A program made the position numbers and the translations under genes. Positions 1 through 8,955 of a stretch of DNA of 64,000 nucleotides are shown here, piece by piece (position 1 is the first letter of the stretch; every line of letters begins with the position of its first letter). The notes under the pieces were generated by a model. That model saw only the letters and a program-made list of their open reading frames with translations, did no database searches and was not told where the DNA came from. This DNA comes from SOJZ01 sp964556565 (GTDB lineage: Archaea > Thermoproteota > Bathyarchaeia > Bathyarchaeales > Bathyarchaeaceae): contig CAZKWF010000002.1 in assembly GCA_964556565.1 (NCBI GenBank), positions 1 through 64,000 on the forward strand, read 5' to 3'.

Positions 1-98
1 ATCCATTCCTCTGCTTTTTTCATGCGTTCGACTCTTTCAAGCTGTTCTTCCAGTAGCTTTCCAAAATGCTCCTTCGCTTCTTCAATTTCTTCCTTCAT
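1..98 (-). CDS. N-terminus of a cut-off gene, probably isocitrate dehydrogenase family
   Basis: The ATG at 98 opens a frame that runs off the window edge. Only 32 residues are visible. They are highly charged and helical (starts MKEEIEEAKEHF, continues LLEEQLERVERMKK). This resembles the N-terminal helix I associate with one branch of NAD(P)-dependent isocitrate/isopropylmalate dehydrogenases, but the diagnostic GGDGIGP motif lies outside the window. It begins 3 bp after the stop of the ATP-citrate lyase large subunit on the same strand, so it is almost certainly the last or next gene of the aconitase-citrate lyase operon, which fits an isocitrate dehydrogenase. The identity is inference from a short segment and context. 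Confidence 0.4.
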   Translation of the reverse strand, partial: MKEEIEEAKEHFGKLLEEQLERVERMKKAEEW

Positions 99-101
99 TT
101 T

Positions 102-1979
102 TTAATCCCCCCATTTTTTTGCTTCTTCTTTCAATTTTTCTTTTTTAGGAGACGCATAAAGTATATCATCCCACGGATGTCTGTACAGCCCTGTTTTAAG
201 GCGTTTTTGATCTAGGATATGACCCATGAATCCAATACTGCGTCCGAGTACAAATAGCCCGTTTAATGCTCCGGTTTCAATGATGTCGCTGATTTCCTTC
301 TCTGAGAAGTCTAGGCTGTTGAGTAGGTCAAGGAACAAAATCCCTACGCACCCATCAACATTCAGAATTAGATTATCTCTCTTTGCAGTGGTTATTCTCT
401 CAACCTTCAGAGCATAGTTCAGATATTCCGTTTTCGGGAAATTCTCCCTTGCGTATTTTTTGAGCATCTCTACTCTTTTATCCGGATTTATCACGGACTT
501 AACACGATGGCCAATTCCAGGAATTAGTATGTTCACTTCCTTCATCTCACTAACCATCTCATCTGGCTCCTTTTTCTCATCATGAAACTTTTTGAACCAG
601 TAGGCTGCTCCATCAATGGCCCCTCCAAATCGTGGGCCGATTGTTAAAAGACCGCTTACTAAGGAGGATATAAGGTCTTTTCCCGCTCTTGCAGCTATAA
701 TGGCATTGTGAGCACCTGATACTGCGGGACCATGATCAGCCACTATCTGCAAGACCAGTTCAATAAAACCTCTAGCCCATTTGGGAAATTTTTTCTTGAA
801 CCAGAGAAGCCCAATGACCCCACCGATTCCATAGCCATTTTCAATAACTTCAGTTAATGGTATACCAGCATACAGGGGTTGATCCCCTCTCTCATCGGTA
901 ATTGTACTAATGAAATGGGTTGGCACCCTTATTTTACCCTCAGCCAGAGCCATGCTTAAATCCATAGGTACCACCCGCGGCTCTCTATCAGGCTTGGGCT
1001 TAACTTTATCCTCTTTCACTAGCTTGCTAAAAGTTTCTTTGATTTTTTGACCAAGATCATCGAAGGAATCCGGAACAATGGCACCTGCTTCTCTCAAAGC
1101 CTTATTTTTTGCATCAGCTGTTTCCAAATCTGTTCTTGCTTTTGCTCCAGCATGACCAAACTGTACCCCTGTTGGAAACATTTTGGAGCATGTCCCTATG
1201 CACCATGCCACCAGAGGCTTTGTGATCGCTCTCTTCTTTAGTGCATCTACAACATCATACTCATCTTTACCTCCAACCTCACCGAGGAGAACGATCATAG
1301 CTACATCTGGATCCTTTTCATATCTCATTATATGATCTTTGAAAGTACTGCCTGGATAAAGATCTCCACCAATAGCTATGCCCTCATAGACGCCATCGCT
1401 GTTTCGGGAAATGATATTATTTAATTCGTTTAGTAATCCCCCTGATTTTGATACAAACGCAACACTTCCGGGTCGGTGCAAGCGAGATGCTATGATGTTA
1501 TCAATCATGCCGCCGGTATTGCCTATTTTGAAAGCTCCTCCCTTAATCCCGCCAACTGTTGCAGGACCAATTATCCACTTTCCTTTCTGTTTCGCAATTG
1601 CAATGAGCTCTTTTGTGTATCTTTCAGGGATTCCTTCAGCAATTATCGCAACCGTGCGTATATTATCAATTTCAAAGGCTTCTTTTGTCCTAGGATAGGC
1701 TGATCTAAACGATGCAAAATTTACCATCACCTCAGCTTGGGGATGATTCTTGGATGCTTCTTCAATGGTTGTATACATTGGTAGAATGATTTCTTCAGAT
1801 CCCCAGAAACATTTATGATATCCACCTCTTGTTGGATTAACAATTGCAGCAATGCTAGGGGTCTCCCTTCCACACGCATAGTCGAAGTCAAGCATCCTTT
1901 GAATAGCTCTTTCCTGATATCCAAAAATAATGGCCTGCGTGTTTTTATCAAATAATTTATAATCCTTCATTGTTATCAC
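102..1979 (-). CDS. aclA: ATP-citrate lyase, large subunit (succinyl-CoA ligase alpha-like plus citrate synthase-like)
   Basis: Cleaves citrate with ATP and CoA to acetyl-CoA and oxaloacetate together with the adjacent small subunit. Of the 625 residues, the first ~330 are a CoA-binding/ligase-CoA module. It contains the phospho-histidine site in GHAGAK (H276) and a glycine-rich SKSGGLLNEL segment. The C-terminal ~260 residues are a citrate-synthase-like domain with ADHGPAVSGAHN and PGIGHRVKS, the two catalytic-histidine regions. The length matches the large subunit of the two-subunit (Chlorobium-type) enzyme. The GTG start at 1979 overlaps the stop of the small-subunit gene, giving translational coupling; an ATG three codons later is the alternative start. 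It is the third gene of an aconitase-aclB-aclA operon. Two-subunit ATP-citrate lyase is uncommon in archaea. Confidence 0.93.
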   Translation of the reverse strand: MITMKDYKLFDKNTQAIIFGYQERAIQRMLDFDYACGRETPSIAAIVNPTRGGYHKCFWGSEEIILPMYTTIEEASKNHPQAEVMVNFASFRSAYPRTKEAFEIDNIRTVAIIAEGIPERYTKELIAIAKQKGKWIIGPATVGGIKGGAFKIGNTGGMIDNIIASRLHRPGSVAFVSKSGGLLNELNNIISRNSDGVYEGIAIGGDLYPGSTFKDHIMRYEKDPDVAMIVLLGEVGGKDEYDVVDALKKRAITKPLVAWCIGTCSKMFPTGVQFGHAGAKARTDLETADAKNKALREAGAIVPDSFDDLGQKIKETFSKLVKEDKVKPKPDREPRVVPMDLSMALAEGKIRVPTHFISTITDERGDQPLYAGIPLTEVIENGYGIGGVIGLLWFKKKFPKWARGFIELVLQIVADHGPAVSGAHNAIIAARAGKDLISSLVSGLLTIGPRFGGAIDGAAYWFKKFHDEKKEPDEMVSEMKEVNILIPGIGHRVKSVINPDKRVEMLKKYARENFPKTEYLNYALKVERITTAKRDNLILNVDGCVGILFLDLLNSLDFSEKEISDIIETGALNGLFVLGRSIGFMGHILDQKRLKTGLYRHPWDDILYASPKKEKLKEEAKKWGD

Positions 1980-3259
1980 ACGCGCGCTTTTTCCGTAAGT
2001 CCCATTGGAACTATTGATGTCATATGTGCCTCAGGTCCAAATACTTCGATGGGAACGCCGAGGGTCTTGCCAAGTTCTTTCATGTTTTTTAATCCTTCTT
2101 GATAGTTTGGCCCACCTCTGCGAACATAAATCTTGACTCTGTTGTCAATGAGTTTTTGCTTGTATTCCTTCAAAGCATTTATTATGCCTGTGAAAGTCTT
2201 GGCAACATCAGTGAAATTTGCAATACCGCCTCCAATAATTAGGATTTTTTCTCTCGGATCTTTTTCCCTTGTCATGAGATCAATGATCGTCTTGGCATAT
2301 TGATATGTCTCATCTGTAGATGGATTCCCGCTGTATTCTCCATAATTGGCTAGTTCATCTTTAAAACCTAGGTCAAAAATGGTGTCTGTATAGACGACGC
2401 TGGCGCCACCGCCGGCTACTATTGTCCAGACTCTGCCTTTTGGGTTCAATACGGTTAGTTTTAAAGAAGCACCGCTTTTTTCATCGATATTCTTAATGAA
2501 TTTTTCTTCCTTGGTAAGACTTCTTCCAAAAGGTGCTGGGAATTCTATGTCGCCCCATTTCTTCCCACATGCAAATTGGGCTGTGTCATCGAGGCGTGCA
2601 ACCGTATCTACAGGTATAAAGCCTCCCTTGGTTACTACTACGGGATTTATTTCGAGATAGGCGTAACCAAGGTCAGAGTAAAATTTGAACAACCCTTTGA
2701 TGAACTTGGTAACCATGCCCTTTTCTTCGTCAGGAATATCTCTGGGTAGTTTCTCCTTTATTTTAATGTCCTCAATGCTGGAGAGTATGGGAACCTGTAT
2801 GGTCACAACGGTGTCCCAAACTTCCTCAATGTCTACTCCTCCATGAGCTGAGAAATGGATGGCGTCTCCTTCTCTATTGGAGGTTATGGCGACATAATAT
2901 TCCTTGTTCTTATCATGGGGAACGAAGGGTTCGACTAGAAAATGGGAGAGTCTATCTGTCACTTTTCCTATTGTAATTTCCTTACTCATTCGCTCCTTGA
3001 TCCAGTTCTTTGCCTGCTCAAATGTAGCATTAAGAAGTATGAGATTGTGTTTCCCTCTTTTTCCAAATAGTTGATCCGGCTTTACCACCAATTTTTCTTT
3101 TTTCAACCAAGGATTTTGTTTGGTGAGGTCATCCATGGTTGTTTTCGGATCAACCAACGCTACTTCTCCCTCGTATTTTTCAAGGTCTTTAAAATATTCA
3201 GACCAATATTTTGCCATCATTTTCTTTCCGTGATATTCACGTATTCCTCTTTGAGCCAT
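1976..3259 (-). CDS. aclB: ATP-citrate lyase, small subunit (ATP-grasp, citrate-binding)
   Basis: This is the 427-residue partner of aclA. The N-terminal half is an ATP-grasp domain like the succinyl-CoA synthetase beta subunit (YAYLEINPVVV is the metal/ATP-binding strand). The C-terminal half is the citrate-binding domain, with YGEYSGNPSTDETY and GPEAHMTSIV, both hallmark segments of ATP-citrate lyase rather than of succinyl-CoA synthetase. A true succinyl-CoA synthetase is encoded separately at 47540-49597, so the two functions are not confused. It starts 34 bp after aconitase and overlaps aclA by 4 bp. It is expected to be a cytosolic heteromer with AclA. Confidence 0.93.
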   Translation of the reverse strand: MAQRGIREYHGKKMMAKYWSEYFKDLEKYEGEVALVDPKTTMDDLTKQNPWLKKEKLVVKPDQLFGKRGKHNLILLNATFEQAKNWIKERMSKEITIGKVTDRLSHFLVEPFVPHDKNKEYYVAITSNREGDAIHFSAHGGVDIEEVWDTVVTIQVPILSSIEDIKIKEKLPRDIPDEEKGMVTKFIKGLFKFYSDLGYAYLEINPVVVTKGGFIPVDTVARLDDTAQFACGKKWGDIEFPAPFGRSLTKEEKFIKNIDEKSGASLKLTVLNPKGRVWTIVAGGGASVVYTDTIFDLGFKDELANYGEYSGNPSTDETYQYAKTIIDLMTREKDPREKILIIGGGIANFTDVAKTFTGIINALKEYKQKLIDNRVKIYVRRGGPNYQEGLKNMKELGKTLGVPIEVFGPEAHMTSIVPMGLTEKARV

Positions 3260-3293
3260 TTTTTCTACCTCCCGTCAATTCCGTTCAACTGGT

Positions 3294-5234
3294 CTATTTA
3301 CTTTTGATGTAAGAAAGCATTCCACCAGCAAGAAGAATATTGCGTTGTCTTTCTGATAGTTCATAGTTGACCTCAAAATCTTTTCTCTTTGCAGGATTTT
3401 TTACGATCAAGGGCTCATTTTTTGATATCAATTCCCTAATATTGGGAATCTCGATTTCATCTCCAGAGTCTATTTCGTCATAGTCAGATTCTGATTTGAA
3501 GGTTAATGGAATGATTCCAAAATTGATTAGATTTGCTGAATGTATTCTTTCAAAAGATTTCGCGATGACCGCTTTTACTCCTAAAAACATTGGACATAGA
3601 GCTGCATGCTCCCGTGAAGAACCTTGACCATAGCTTAGTCCTCCTACAATGATGTTGTGTTTTCCTTTATCTCTGTATTCCACAGCTCTTTTGTAGAAGG
3701 TGTCATCTACTATTTCAAATACGAACTCAGAGTATTTAGGCACGTTAGACCGGTATTTCATCCTACTTCCAGCTGGAATGATATGATCTGTAGTGACTTT
3801 GTCTCCTACCTTGATGGTGACAATTCCAGAGATGTTAGCTGGCATCGGAGGATTAGATGGTGGTTCTCCAATGTTTGGACCCCGGTGTATCTGAACCTGC
3901 TCTGGTTTGTCCGAAGGAGGAATAATCATGCTGTCATCTATATAGAATTTCTCAGGCATCTCTACTTGAGGATAATCCATTCCAAGGTCTCTCGGATCTG
4001 TCATTTTCCCCGTAATGACTGTTGCAGCAGCTGTTTCAGGGCTTGTTAGATATAGGTTCGCACTTTTTGTTCCAGAGCGACCGAGGAAATTCCTATTGGA
4101 TGTACGAATTGATACAGCATTTGTTTGAGGCGATTGGCTGTTTCCAATGCAGAATCCGCAGACGGGCTCTGTAATTCGCGCTCCGCTAGATAGTAGATCT
4201 GCTAATGCTCCTTCCCTGGCAAGGTTCTCAAGTACTTGCTTTGAGCCGGGGGAAATAACGAAGCTGACAGACGGATGGACTTTTTTTCCTTTCAGTATTT
4301 TCACAACAGTCATCAAATCTTTGTAGGAAGAATTGGTGCAGCTTCCAATACACACTTGATTTACTTCCATTCCCTCCAACTCTCTCACTGTCTTGATATT
4401 CCCAGGGCTGTGTGGGCAAGCTACAAGTGGAACTATCTCACTCAGATCGATGTCAACAACTCTATCATATTCAGCATCTTCATCAGCTTGGACTTCAACC
4501 CAATCCTTTTCTCTGCCTTGAACTTTTAGAAACTGTTTTGTAATTTCATCAGATGGAAAAACGGAAGTAGTAACTCCACATTCCGCACTCATATTTGTTA
4601 TGGTTGCTCTCTCAGGAACAGAAAGCGTTTTTGCTCCCTCGCCACCATATTCAAACACGCAACCAACATTGCCTTTTGTAGTGAAAATCTTCAAAACCTT
4701 TAGAACCACATCTTTTGCAGAAACCCATGGCCTTAGTTTTTCCTTCAAATTTATTTTGATTACCTTTGGGCATGTAAGATAGAAGGGTTCACCTCCCATG
4801 GCAACTGCAACATCCAATCCTCCAGCTCCAATACCGATCATCCCTAATCCACCTGCAGTTGGTGTATGGCTGTCGGATCCTAACAATGTTTTTCTTGGTT
4901 TTCCAAACCGTTCAAGGTGAACTTGATGGCAAATTCCGTTTCCCGCTCTCGACAATAAGATGCCGTATTTAGCTGCAATTGACTGAAGATAGCGATGGTC
5001 ATCTGCATTCTCAAACCCTGCTTGGATTGTATTGTGATCTATATAACTCACAGAAAGCTCAGTTTTGACCCTTGACGTTCCCATTGCCTCAAATTGAAGA
5101 TAGGCCATGGTTCCGGTTGCATCCTGTGTCAAAGTCTGGTCAATTCTAATAGCTATTTCTTTGCCAGGTTCAAATTTTCCCTCTACTATGTGTTCCTCCA
5201 ATATCTTTTGAGTTATACTTTTCCCCACACACAT
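3294..5234 (-). CDS. acnA: Aconitate hydratase
   Basis: Interconverts citrate and isocitrate through a [4Fe-4S] cluster. The 646-residue protein has the DSHTPTAGGLG motif, the cluster cysteines in IGSCTNSSY and in VCGFCIGNSQSP, and the swivel domain with GSSREHAAL near the C-terminus. The length and motif order fit the compact aconitase branch found in many archaea and anaerobic bacteria, shorter than the ~900-residue AcnA. A strong Shine-Dalgarno (GGAGGAGA) directly precedes the ATG at 5234, making this the first gene of the operon. The association with ATP-citrate lyase places it in a citrate-cleaving or reductive TCA route rather than only in glutamate synthesis. Confidence 0.93.
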   Translation of the reverse strand: MCVGKSITQKILEEHIVEGKFEPGKEIAIRIDQTLTQDATGTMAYLQFEAMGTSRVKTELSVSYIDHNTIQAGFENADDHRYLQSIAAKYGILLSRAGNGICHQVHLERFGKPRKTLLGSDSHTPTAGGLGMIGIGAGGLDVAVAMGGEPFYLTCPKVIKINLKEKLRPWVSAKDVVLKVLKIFTTKGNVGCVFEYGGEGAKTLSVPERATITNMSAECGVTTSVFPSDEITKQFLKVQGREKDWVEVQADEDAEYDRVVDIDLSEIVPLVACPHSPGNIKTVRELEGMEVNQVCIGSCTNSSYKDLMTVVKILKGKKVHPSVSFVISPGSKQVLENLAREGALADLLSSGARITEPVCGFCIGNSQSPQTNAVSIRTSNRNFLGRSGTKSANLYLTSPETAAATVITGKMTDPRDLGMDYPQVEMPEKFYIDDSMIIPPSDKPEQVQIHRGPNIGEPPSNPPMPANISGIVTIKVGDKVTTDHIIPAGSRMKYRSNVPKYSEFVFEIVDDTFYKRAVEYRDKGKHNIIVGGLSYGQGSSREHAALCPMFLGVKAVIAKSFERIHSANLINFGIIPLTFKSESDYDEIDSGDEIEIPNIRELISKNEPLIVKNPAKRKDFEVNYELSERQRNILLAGGMLSYIKSK

Positions 5235-5365
5235 TCTCCTCCTCAGCCACTTTGTTTAAGCCTCTGCAACATAATTTTTCTCCGATTTCACCCAAGTACT
5301 TTTTGGCAAGATACGAATGCATTAGGGATTTCGCTTGGATATAAAGGTTTACAAACGTAAAGGTC

Positions 5366-5596
5366 TTGACTTGTTCTGCTATGCAAGCAAGACCTGTATG
5401 CATGTATTCAACAATCGTTGCCAACGTTGTTATGGTCGGCACTTTCACTTCCGTAACCAATTTTGTGAACGCGGGGACCATGAAAAAGGCTATTCTCAGT
5501 AGTGTTCCCAAGAGAGCTGAAAAGTTGAGCTTGACATCATTTGATGAAGGCTGTGAGTACGGGAAGAAGCTTTTAGGGAAGAGAGAAATCAGATGA
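5366..5596 (+). pseudogene. Relic of 2-oxoacid:ferredoxin oxidoreductase gamma subunit (C-terminal part)
   Basis: A TTG-initiated 76-codon frame whose core reads IVANVVMVGTF, then a spacer, then AILSSVPKRAEKLSLTSFDEGCEYGKKL. This is the usual end of the gamma subunit of pyruvate/2-oxoglutarate:ferredoxin oxidoreductases (NVVMLGA, then a helix, then LNLKAFELGYE-like). The intact gamma subunit is about 180-190 residues, so more than half is missing, and no upstream in-frame continuation is visible before the aconitase start at 5234. It lies in the spacer between the divergent aconitase operon and the phosphoesterase gene. It could be a decayed member of a former TCA-related cluster or a short expressed protein. 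The family assignment rests on pattern memory only. Confidence 0.45.
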
Positions 5597-5670
5597 ATTT
5601 AGGATAGGCATTTTTAAAAGTAATACTCTTTATGCGTAAAGATGTTAAAACTACATTATGGTGAGAGGAT

Positions 5671-6168
5671 ATGATTATAGGAATAATGGCGGACACACAT
5701 GACAATCTGCCTCTAGTAGACAAAGCTGTGAAAAGGCTAAACGAAGAAAAAGTTGAATTGGTGTTGCACGCCGGAGACTACATCGCAGGCTTTGTAATTC
5801 CACGCTTTAAACTCTCAAAAGCCAATCTAATTGGGATTTTTGGCAATAACGACGGCGATCATGAACTACTGAGAAAGAAGTTTGCAGAACACGGATTCGA
5901 CCTTCGTGGAGCGTTCGCCGAAGTTAAAATCGATGACCTAAGAATTGCAATGTTGCATGGCAAAGACGAGGAGCTGCTTCATTCACTCATCGACGCAGAG
6001 AGCCACGACGTGATAGTACATGGTCACACACACATGGCGAAAACTTACAGAAAGGGAAAAACACTTGTCATAAACCCAGGGGAAGTCTGTGGCTACGTGA
6101 CAGGAAGATCCACGATAGCCACACTGAACACTGAAACGCTCGACGCGAAGATAATTCTGCTGAGGTGA
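5671..6168 (+). CDS. YfcE/MJ0936-type metallophosphoesterase
   Basis: A 165-residue single-domain calcineurin-like phosphodiesterase. Metal ligands are visible in order: the first block MADTHDN, then HAGD, then GNND, then LHGK and HGHTH near the C-terminus. Family members hydrolyse phosphodiesters (2',3'-cAMP or bis-p-nitrophenyl phosphate in vitro) and are cytosolic; the physiological substrate is unknown. GAGAGG lies just upstream of the ATG, and a TATA-like TTTTTAAAAG lies about 60 bp upstream, so it has its own promoter, divergent from aconitase. Its 3' end converges on the HD-domain gene with 10 bp between stops. Confidence 0.9.
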   Translation: MIIGIMADTHDNLPLVDKAVKRLNEEKVELVLHAGDYIAGFVIPRFKLSKANLIGIFGNNDGDHELLRKKFAEHGFDLRGAFAEVKIDDLRIAMLHGKDEELLHSLIDAESHDVIVHGHTHMAKTYRKGKTLVINPGEVCGYVTGRSTIATLNTETLDAKIILLR

Positions 6169-6178
6169 AAATCACACA

Positions 6179-6868
6179 TTAAGCCTGTCTTATCTTCTCC
6201 ACAGTTTTCTTTACTCCGTTCCAACCTTCGACCACTTTCGAGTGGACTATTTCGAAGGCTTCCTTCGATGTGGTAATGTGTAGTTCCTCGCCCGTAGCCG
6301 TTCTTGAAAGGTATCTGGCTGCTCTGAGCACCTCGCCGTTTAGTCGAGAATCTGTGACGTCTGCTAGGTGGCAAACTAATGCTTCTGTTGTTCTTGGCCA
6401 AATAGGTCCTGCTGTACCTCCATGATGTGCACAAACTATGTGGATCAGGTTAAGGGGGAAGCCTCTTCGAATCAGTTCTGAAACGGCGAGTGTCAGATGG
6501 TCTAATCGTTCAGCTAAAGGTGTTGTTGTATAGGTTCCGTTTTTCTCTTCTTCGTAGGTTAACGGCTTGAAGATGTCGTGCAAAACCATCCCTGCGATTA
6601 CCAGGTCTCTGTCGATCTTCCCGTGATAGATTTTCTCGATGACCTTGCAGAGCGTTAAGGCGATTTCAGTTGAAGCTATCGTGTGTTCAAGAAAGCCTCC
6701 GGGATAACTGTGATGACGGGACAAGCCGGCAGGTGATCTATTTAGAGGTAAACCAGTGTACACTTTTCCCTCTATTTCGACCAAAGGGTTTTCGATGAGT
6801 GAAGATACTTTTTCCCGAAGCGATTTATCCCTTATTTTTTCCACGATTTTCTCAAGTCGAGGGTCCAA
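6179..6868 (-). CDS. HD-domain phosphohydrolase
   Basis: A 229-residue HD superfamily protein. The metal-binding residues are visible as H in the N-terminal RHHSYPGGFLEHT segment, the HD pair in GMVLHDIFKP, a further H in CAHHGG, and a D in HLADVTD. This order matches archaeal HD hydrolases that include MptB (dihydroneopterin 2',3'-cyclic phosphate phosphodiesterase) and YhaM-like nucleases. Nothing in the neighbourhood tells which, so the substrate is left open. It probably acts on a cyclic or phosphodiester nucleotide in the cytosol. Confidence 0.8.
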   Translation of the reverse strand: MDPRLEKIVEKIRDKSLREKVSSLIENPLVEIEGKVYTGLPLNRSPAGLSRHHSYPGGFLEHTIASTEIALTLCKVIEKIYHGKIDRDLVIAGMVLHDIFKPLTYEEEKNGTYTTTPLAERLDHLTLAVSELIRRGFPLNLIHIVCAHHGGTAGPIWPRTTEALVCHLADVTDSRLNGEVLRAARYLSRTATGEELHITTSKEAFEIVHSKVVEGWNGVKKTVEKIRQA

Positions 6869-7036
6869 AAGTACTCCTCCGTCAATCTACAACCATCGTC
6901 TTACTCTTATTTTATGCTTGTCGAGTTTTTTGTTAGAAAGGATATCTTGCTACGTTTTACTTTTCTCTTCATTCGAGGTTATATGTGCCATTCGAATGGG
7001 CTCAGGGATTTTCCGACAAGGAGGGCATCGATGATT

Positions 7037-7714
7037 TTACTTTAAGGGAAGGAACACCGAAAGAAAAGCTGTTAAGATAAATGACGTAGCCACGATAACT
7101 ATCGATCTCGCAGTCGACATTTTGTAGTTTTCACGGATAGCAATTACAAGGAGAACTATCGACCAGAGTCGGAAAATGGTGAAAATGTTCATGGTTGCGT
7201 CTGCAATTGTGTTAAGAAGAGGATAGGTCGATATCTGAAGGCCTGTTGCAAGTTGGAGTATTCCTTCTTGACTGGCAGTGAACGAGTCTGCGAGGCGGAG
7301 TACTTGTTGTATGAGGAGAGGTGTTGATGCGTATCCAGCTAATGTTAGCATGCTTTTGAAGGTACCCTTTCTCCCGAGGCGGTTTGAAAAACCATGAATA
7401 AGGGCTGAACTTATTAGCCAAGTTCCGAAGACGCTGATTAATCCGAGTGTTGCATTTATAGTCATTGAGGCTTGACGGAGTTGCTCAGGATTGATAATTC
7501 CTCCTGGTCGTTGGTCAACAAAGAAGCTCGTAGGAAGCTTTCCTGTGTAATTGAAGCTTGCCCACGCCGCGAAGATGGCTATCGTGAGGATCAAGGCTGT
7601 CGCCTTCATGAGGCTTGGGTTCTCTAGTATTGATCTGAATGAACTTTGAGGAGAGGTTAGGCATCCTATGATTTCTTTTATGAAACTCATTTTTCCATTT
7701 TCTATTTTATTCAT
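7037..7714 (-). CDS. Yip1-like polytopic membrane protein
   Basis: A 225-residue protein with about five hydrophobic segments, at roughly residues 35-55, 88-108, 120-140, 160-185 and 195-222. It has a short charged N-terminus followed by a PQSSFRSILENPSL segment that resembles the start of Yip1-domain proteins. It overlaps the start of the FtsX-like permease gene by 8 bp, so it is the last gene of the PadR-controlled ABC operon. Its function is unknown. Yip1-domain proteins often accompany archaeal and Gram-positive ABC exporters and may help assembly in the membrane. Confidence 0.65.
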   Translation of the reverse strand: MNKIENGKMSFIKEIIGCLTSPQSSFRSILENPSLMKATALILTIAIFAAWASFNYTGKLPTSFFVDQRPGGIINPEQLRQASMTINATLGLISVFGTWLISSALIHGFSNRLGRKGTFKSMLTLAGYASTPLLIQQVLRLADSFTASQEGILQLATGLQISTYPLLNTIADATMNIFTIFRLWSIVLLVIAIRENYKMSTARSIVIVATSFILTAFLSVFLPLK

Positions 7715-8945
7715 ATCTTAAAGCCTCCACGGGAGCTAGCTTTGATGCTTTCCTAGAAGGGTAAAGCCCGGACAGGGTTCCAGTTATGGCCGCAAATACT
7801 ATCCCAATTACTCCAACTTCCAGTGATGGCACAGATGTTAGAGGAACATCCATCGTAAGCGCCAAGACGGTTGACGCTATCTGGCCGAGGAAGACCCCGA
7901 AAACTACGCCGATCACGCCTCCGATTAATCCCGTCAGTAAGGATTCGGTGAGAAACATCATCAATATATCCCTGCTTTTCGCACCTAGTGCTTTCATCAC
8001 TCCTATCTCACGTGTCCGCTCCATAACTGAAATTGTCATAGTGTTAATGACCGCAACTCCTGCAACAATTAAGGAGATTGCGGCTATTCCACCCAGTATC
8101 GCCTCCATTATCGTCATTACGCTTCCCACCATCCCTGCAATAGCCTCAGACGATATTACCATCACATCTTCGCCGAGTTCATCTTCGATTTCTCTTGTAA
8201 TCTTGTCGATGGATTCCACGCTCTCGGCTTTTACTATAATCCGGTCGACTGTGTTGCCGGTGTGGAAAATCCGTTGTGCCGTTGTGAAGGTAGTGTATAT
8301 TTGGGTATCTGCAGAGCTAAACATCATTCCTCCTCCAACTTCTTCTAGAATCCCAGTCACTCTGAGAGTGCTAGTCGTCTTTTCTTCCTGTCCTGTAATG
8401 TCTAAAGTTACGCGACTTCCAAGGCGGGCTATGGGTTCCTCAAGGTGTTGAGGGTGAGCAACTGTAGCTCCTAATACCGTAGACATGCTATCGCTTCCCC
8501 GTAGGAACCTGCCCTCCACCACCTCTATGGTGGCAAAAGCTTGGGTATACTCTTCTGGGACCATGCCTGTAACCGTTACAGAGTCTGAATAGCCACCTAT
8601 TTGGATTTTCGCCGTCTTGCTTATCACCGAAGTTGCCATAGCCACGCCTGATATTCTTTCTATTCGGTCGGTGTCTCTCAAAGTCAGTGTAGCTCCACCT
8701 CCTAGACTGGACGTTTCACCTCTTTGTCCAGGCATTCCCATGAAGCTTCCGGGTATGACAATTATCGTGGTGGGATCCAGAAGCTCCATCTGCTGGTTTA
8801 TGGATACGCTCATCCCTTCTGTGATGGAGAGGAGAGCTACTATGGCTGAGATTCCTATCAATATACCCGTCACGTTGAGGGCTACTCTGAACTTGCGATC
8901 TTTTATTCCGTCCGTGGCCATGAGGGCGATGTCCCAAAGCTTCAT
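7707..8945 (-). CDS. MacB/FtsX-type ABC transporter permease
   Basis: 412 residues with the MacB architecture: one N-terminal transmembrane helix (about 24-46), a large extracytoplasmic MacB-PCD domain (about 50-270), and three C-terminal helices (about 275-405) ending in SGLYPSRKASKLAPVEALRYE, the conserved end of the family. VMERTREIGVMKALGA is the FtsX coupling segment facing the ATPase. It pairs with the ATPase gene at 10564-11262. Such systems use ATP to move substrates or transmit force across the membrane rather than act as simple pumps. The substrate is unknown; the neighbouring secreted protein is a candidate partner. Confidence 0.9.
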   Translation of the reverse strand: MKLWDIALMATDGIKDRKFRVALNVTGILIGISAIVALLSITEGMSVSINQQMELLDPTTIIVIPGSFMGMPGQRGETSSLGGGATLTLRDTDRIERISGVAMATSVISKTAKIQIGGYSDSVTVTGMVPEEYTQAFATIEVVEGRFLRGSDSMSTVLGATVAHPQHLEEPIARLGSRVTLDITGQEEKTTSTLRVTGILEEVGGGMMFSSADTQIYTTFTTAQRIFHTGNTVDRIIVKAESVESIDKITREIEDELGEDVMVISSEAIAGMVGSVMTIMEAILGGIAAISLIVAGVAVINTMTISVMERTREIGVMKALGAKSRDILMMFLTESLLTGLIGGVIGVVFGVFLGQIASTVLALTMDVPLTSVPSLEVGVIGIVFAAITGTLSGLYPSRKASKLAPVEALRYE

Positions 8946-8955
8946 ATACAGACCC

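Noticed and set aside
5170..5511. 113-residue minus-strand frame upstream of aconitase
   Set aside because: It overlaps the aconitase 5' end and its ribosome site and opposes the relic frame; no recognisable features.
7786..8451. 221-residue plus-strand open frame
   Set aside because: Antisense to the MacB-like permease, with Thr/Ser/Ile-rich low-complexity composition typical of a shadow frame.
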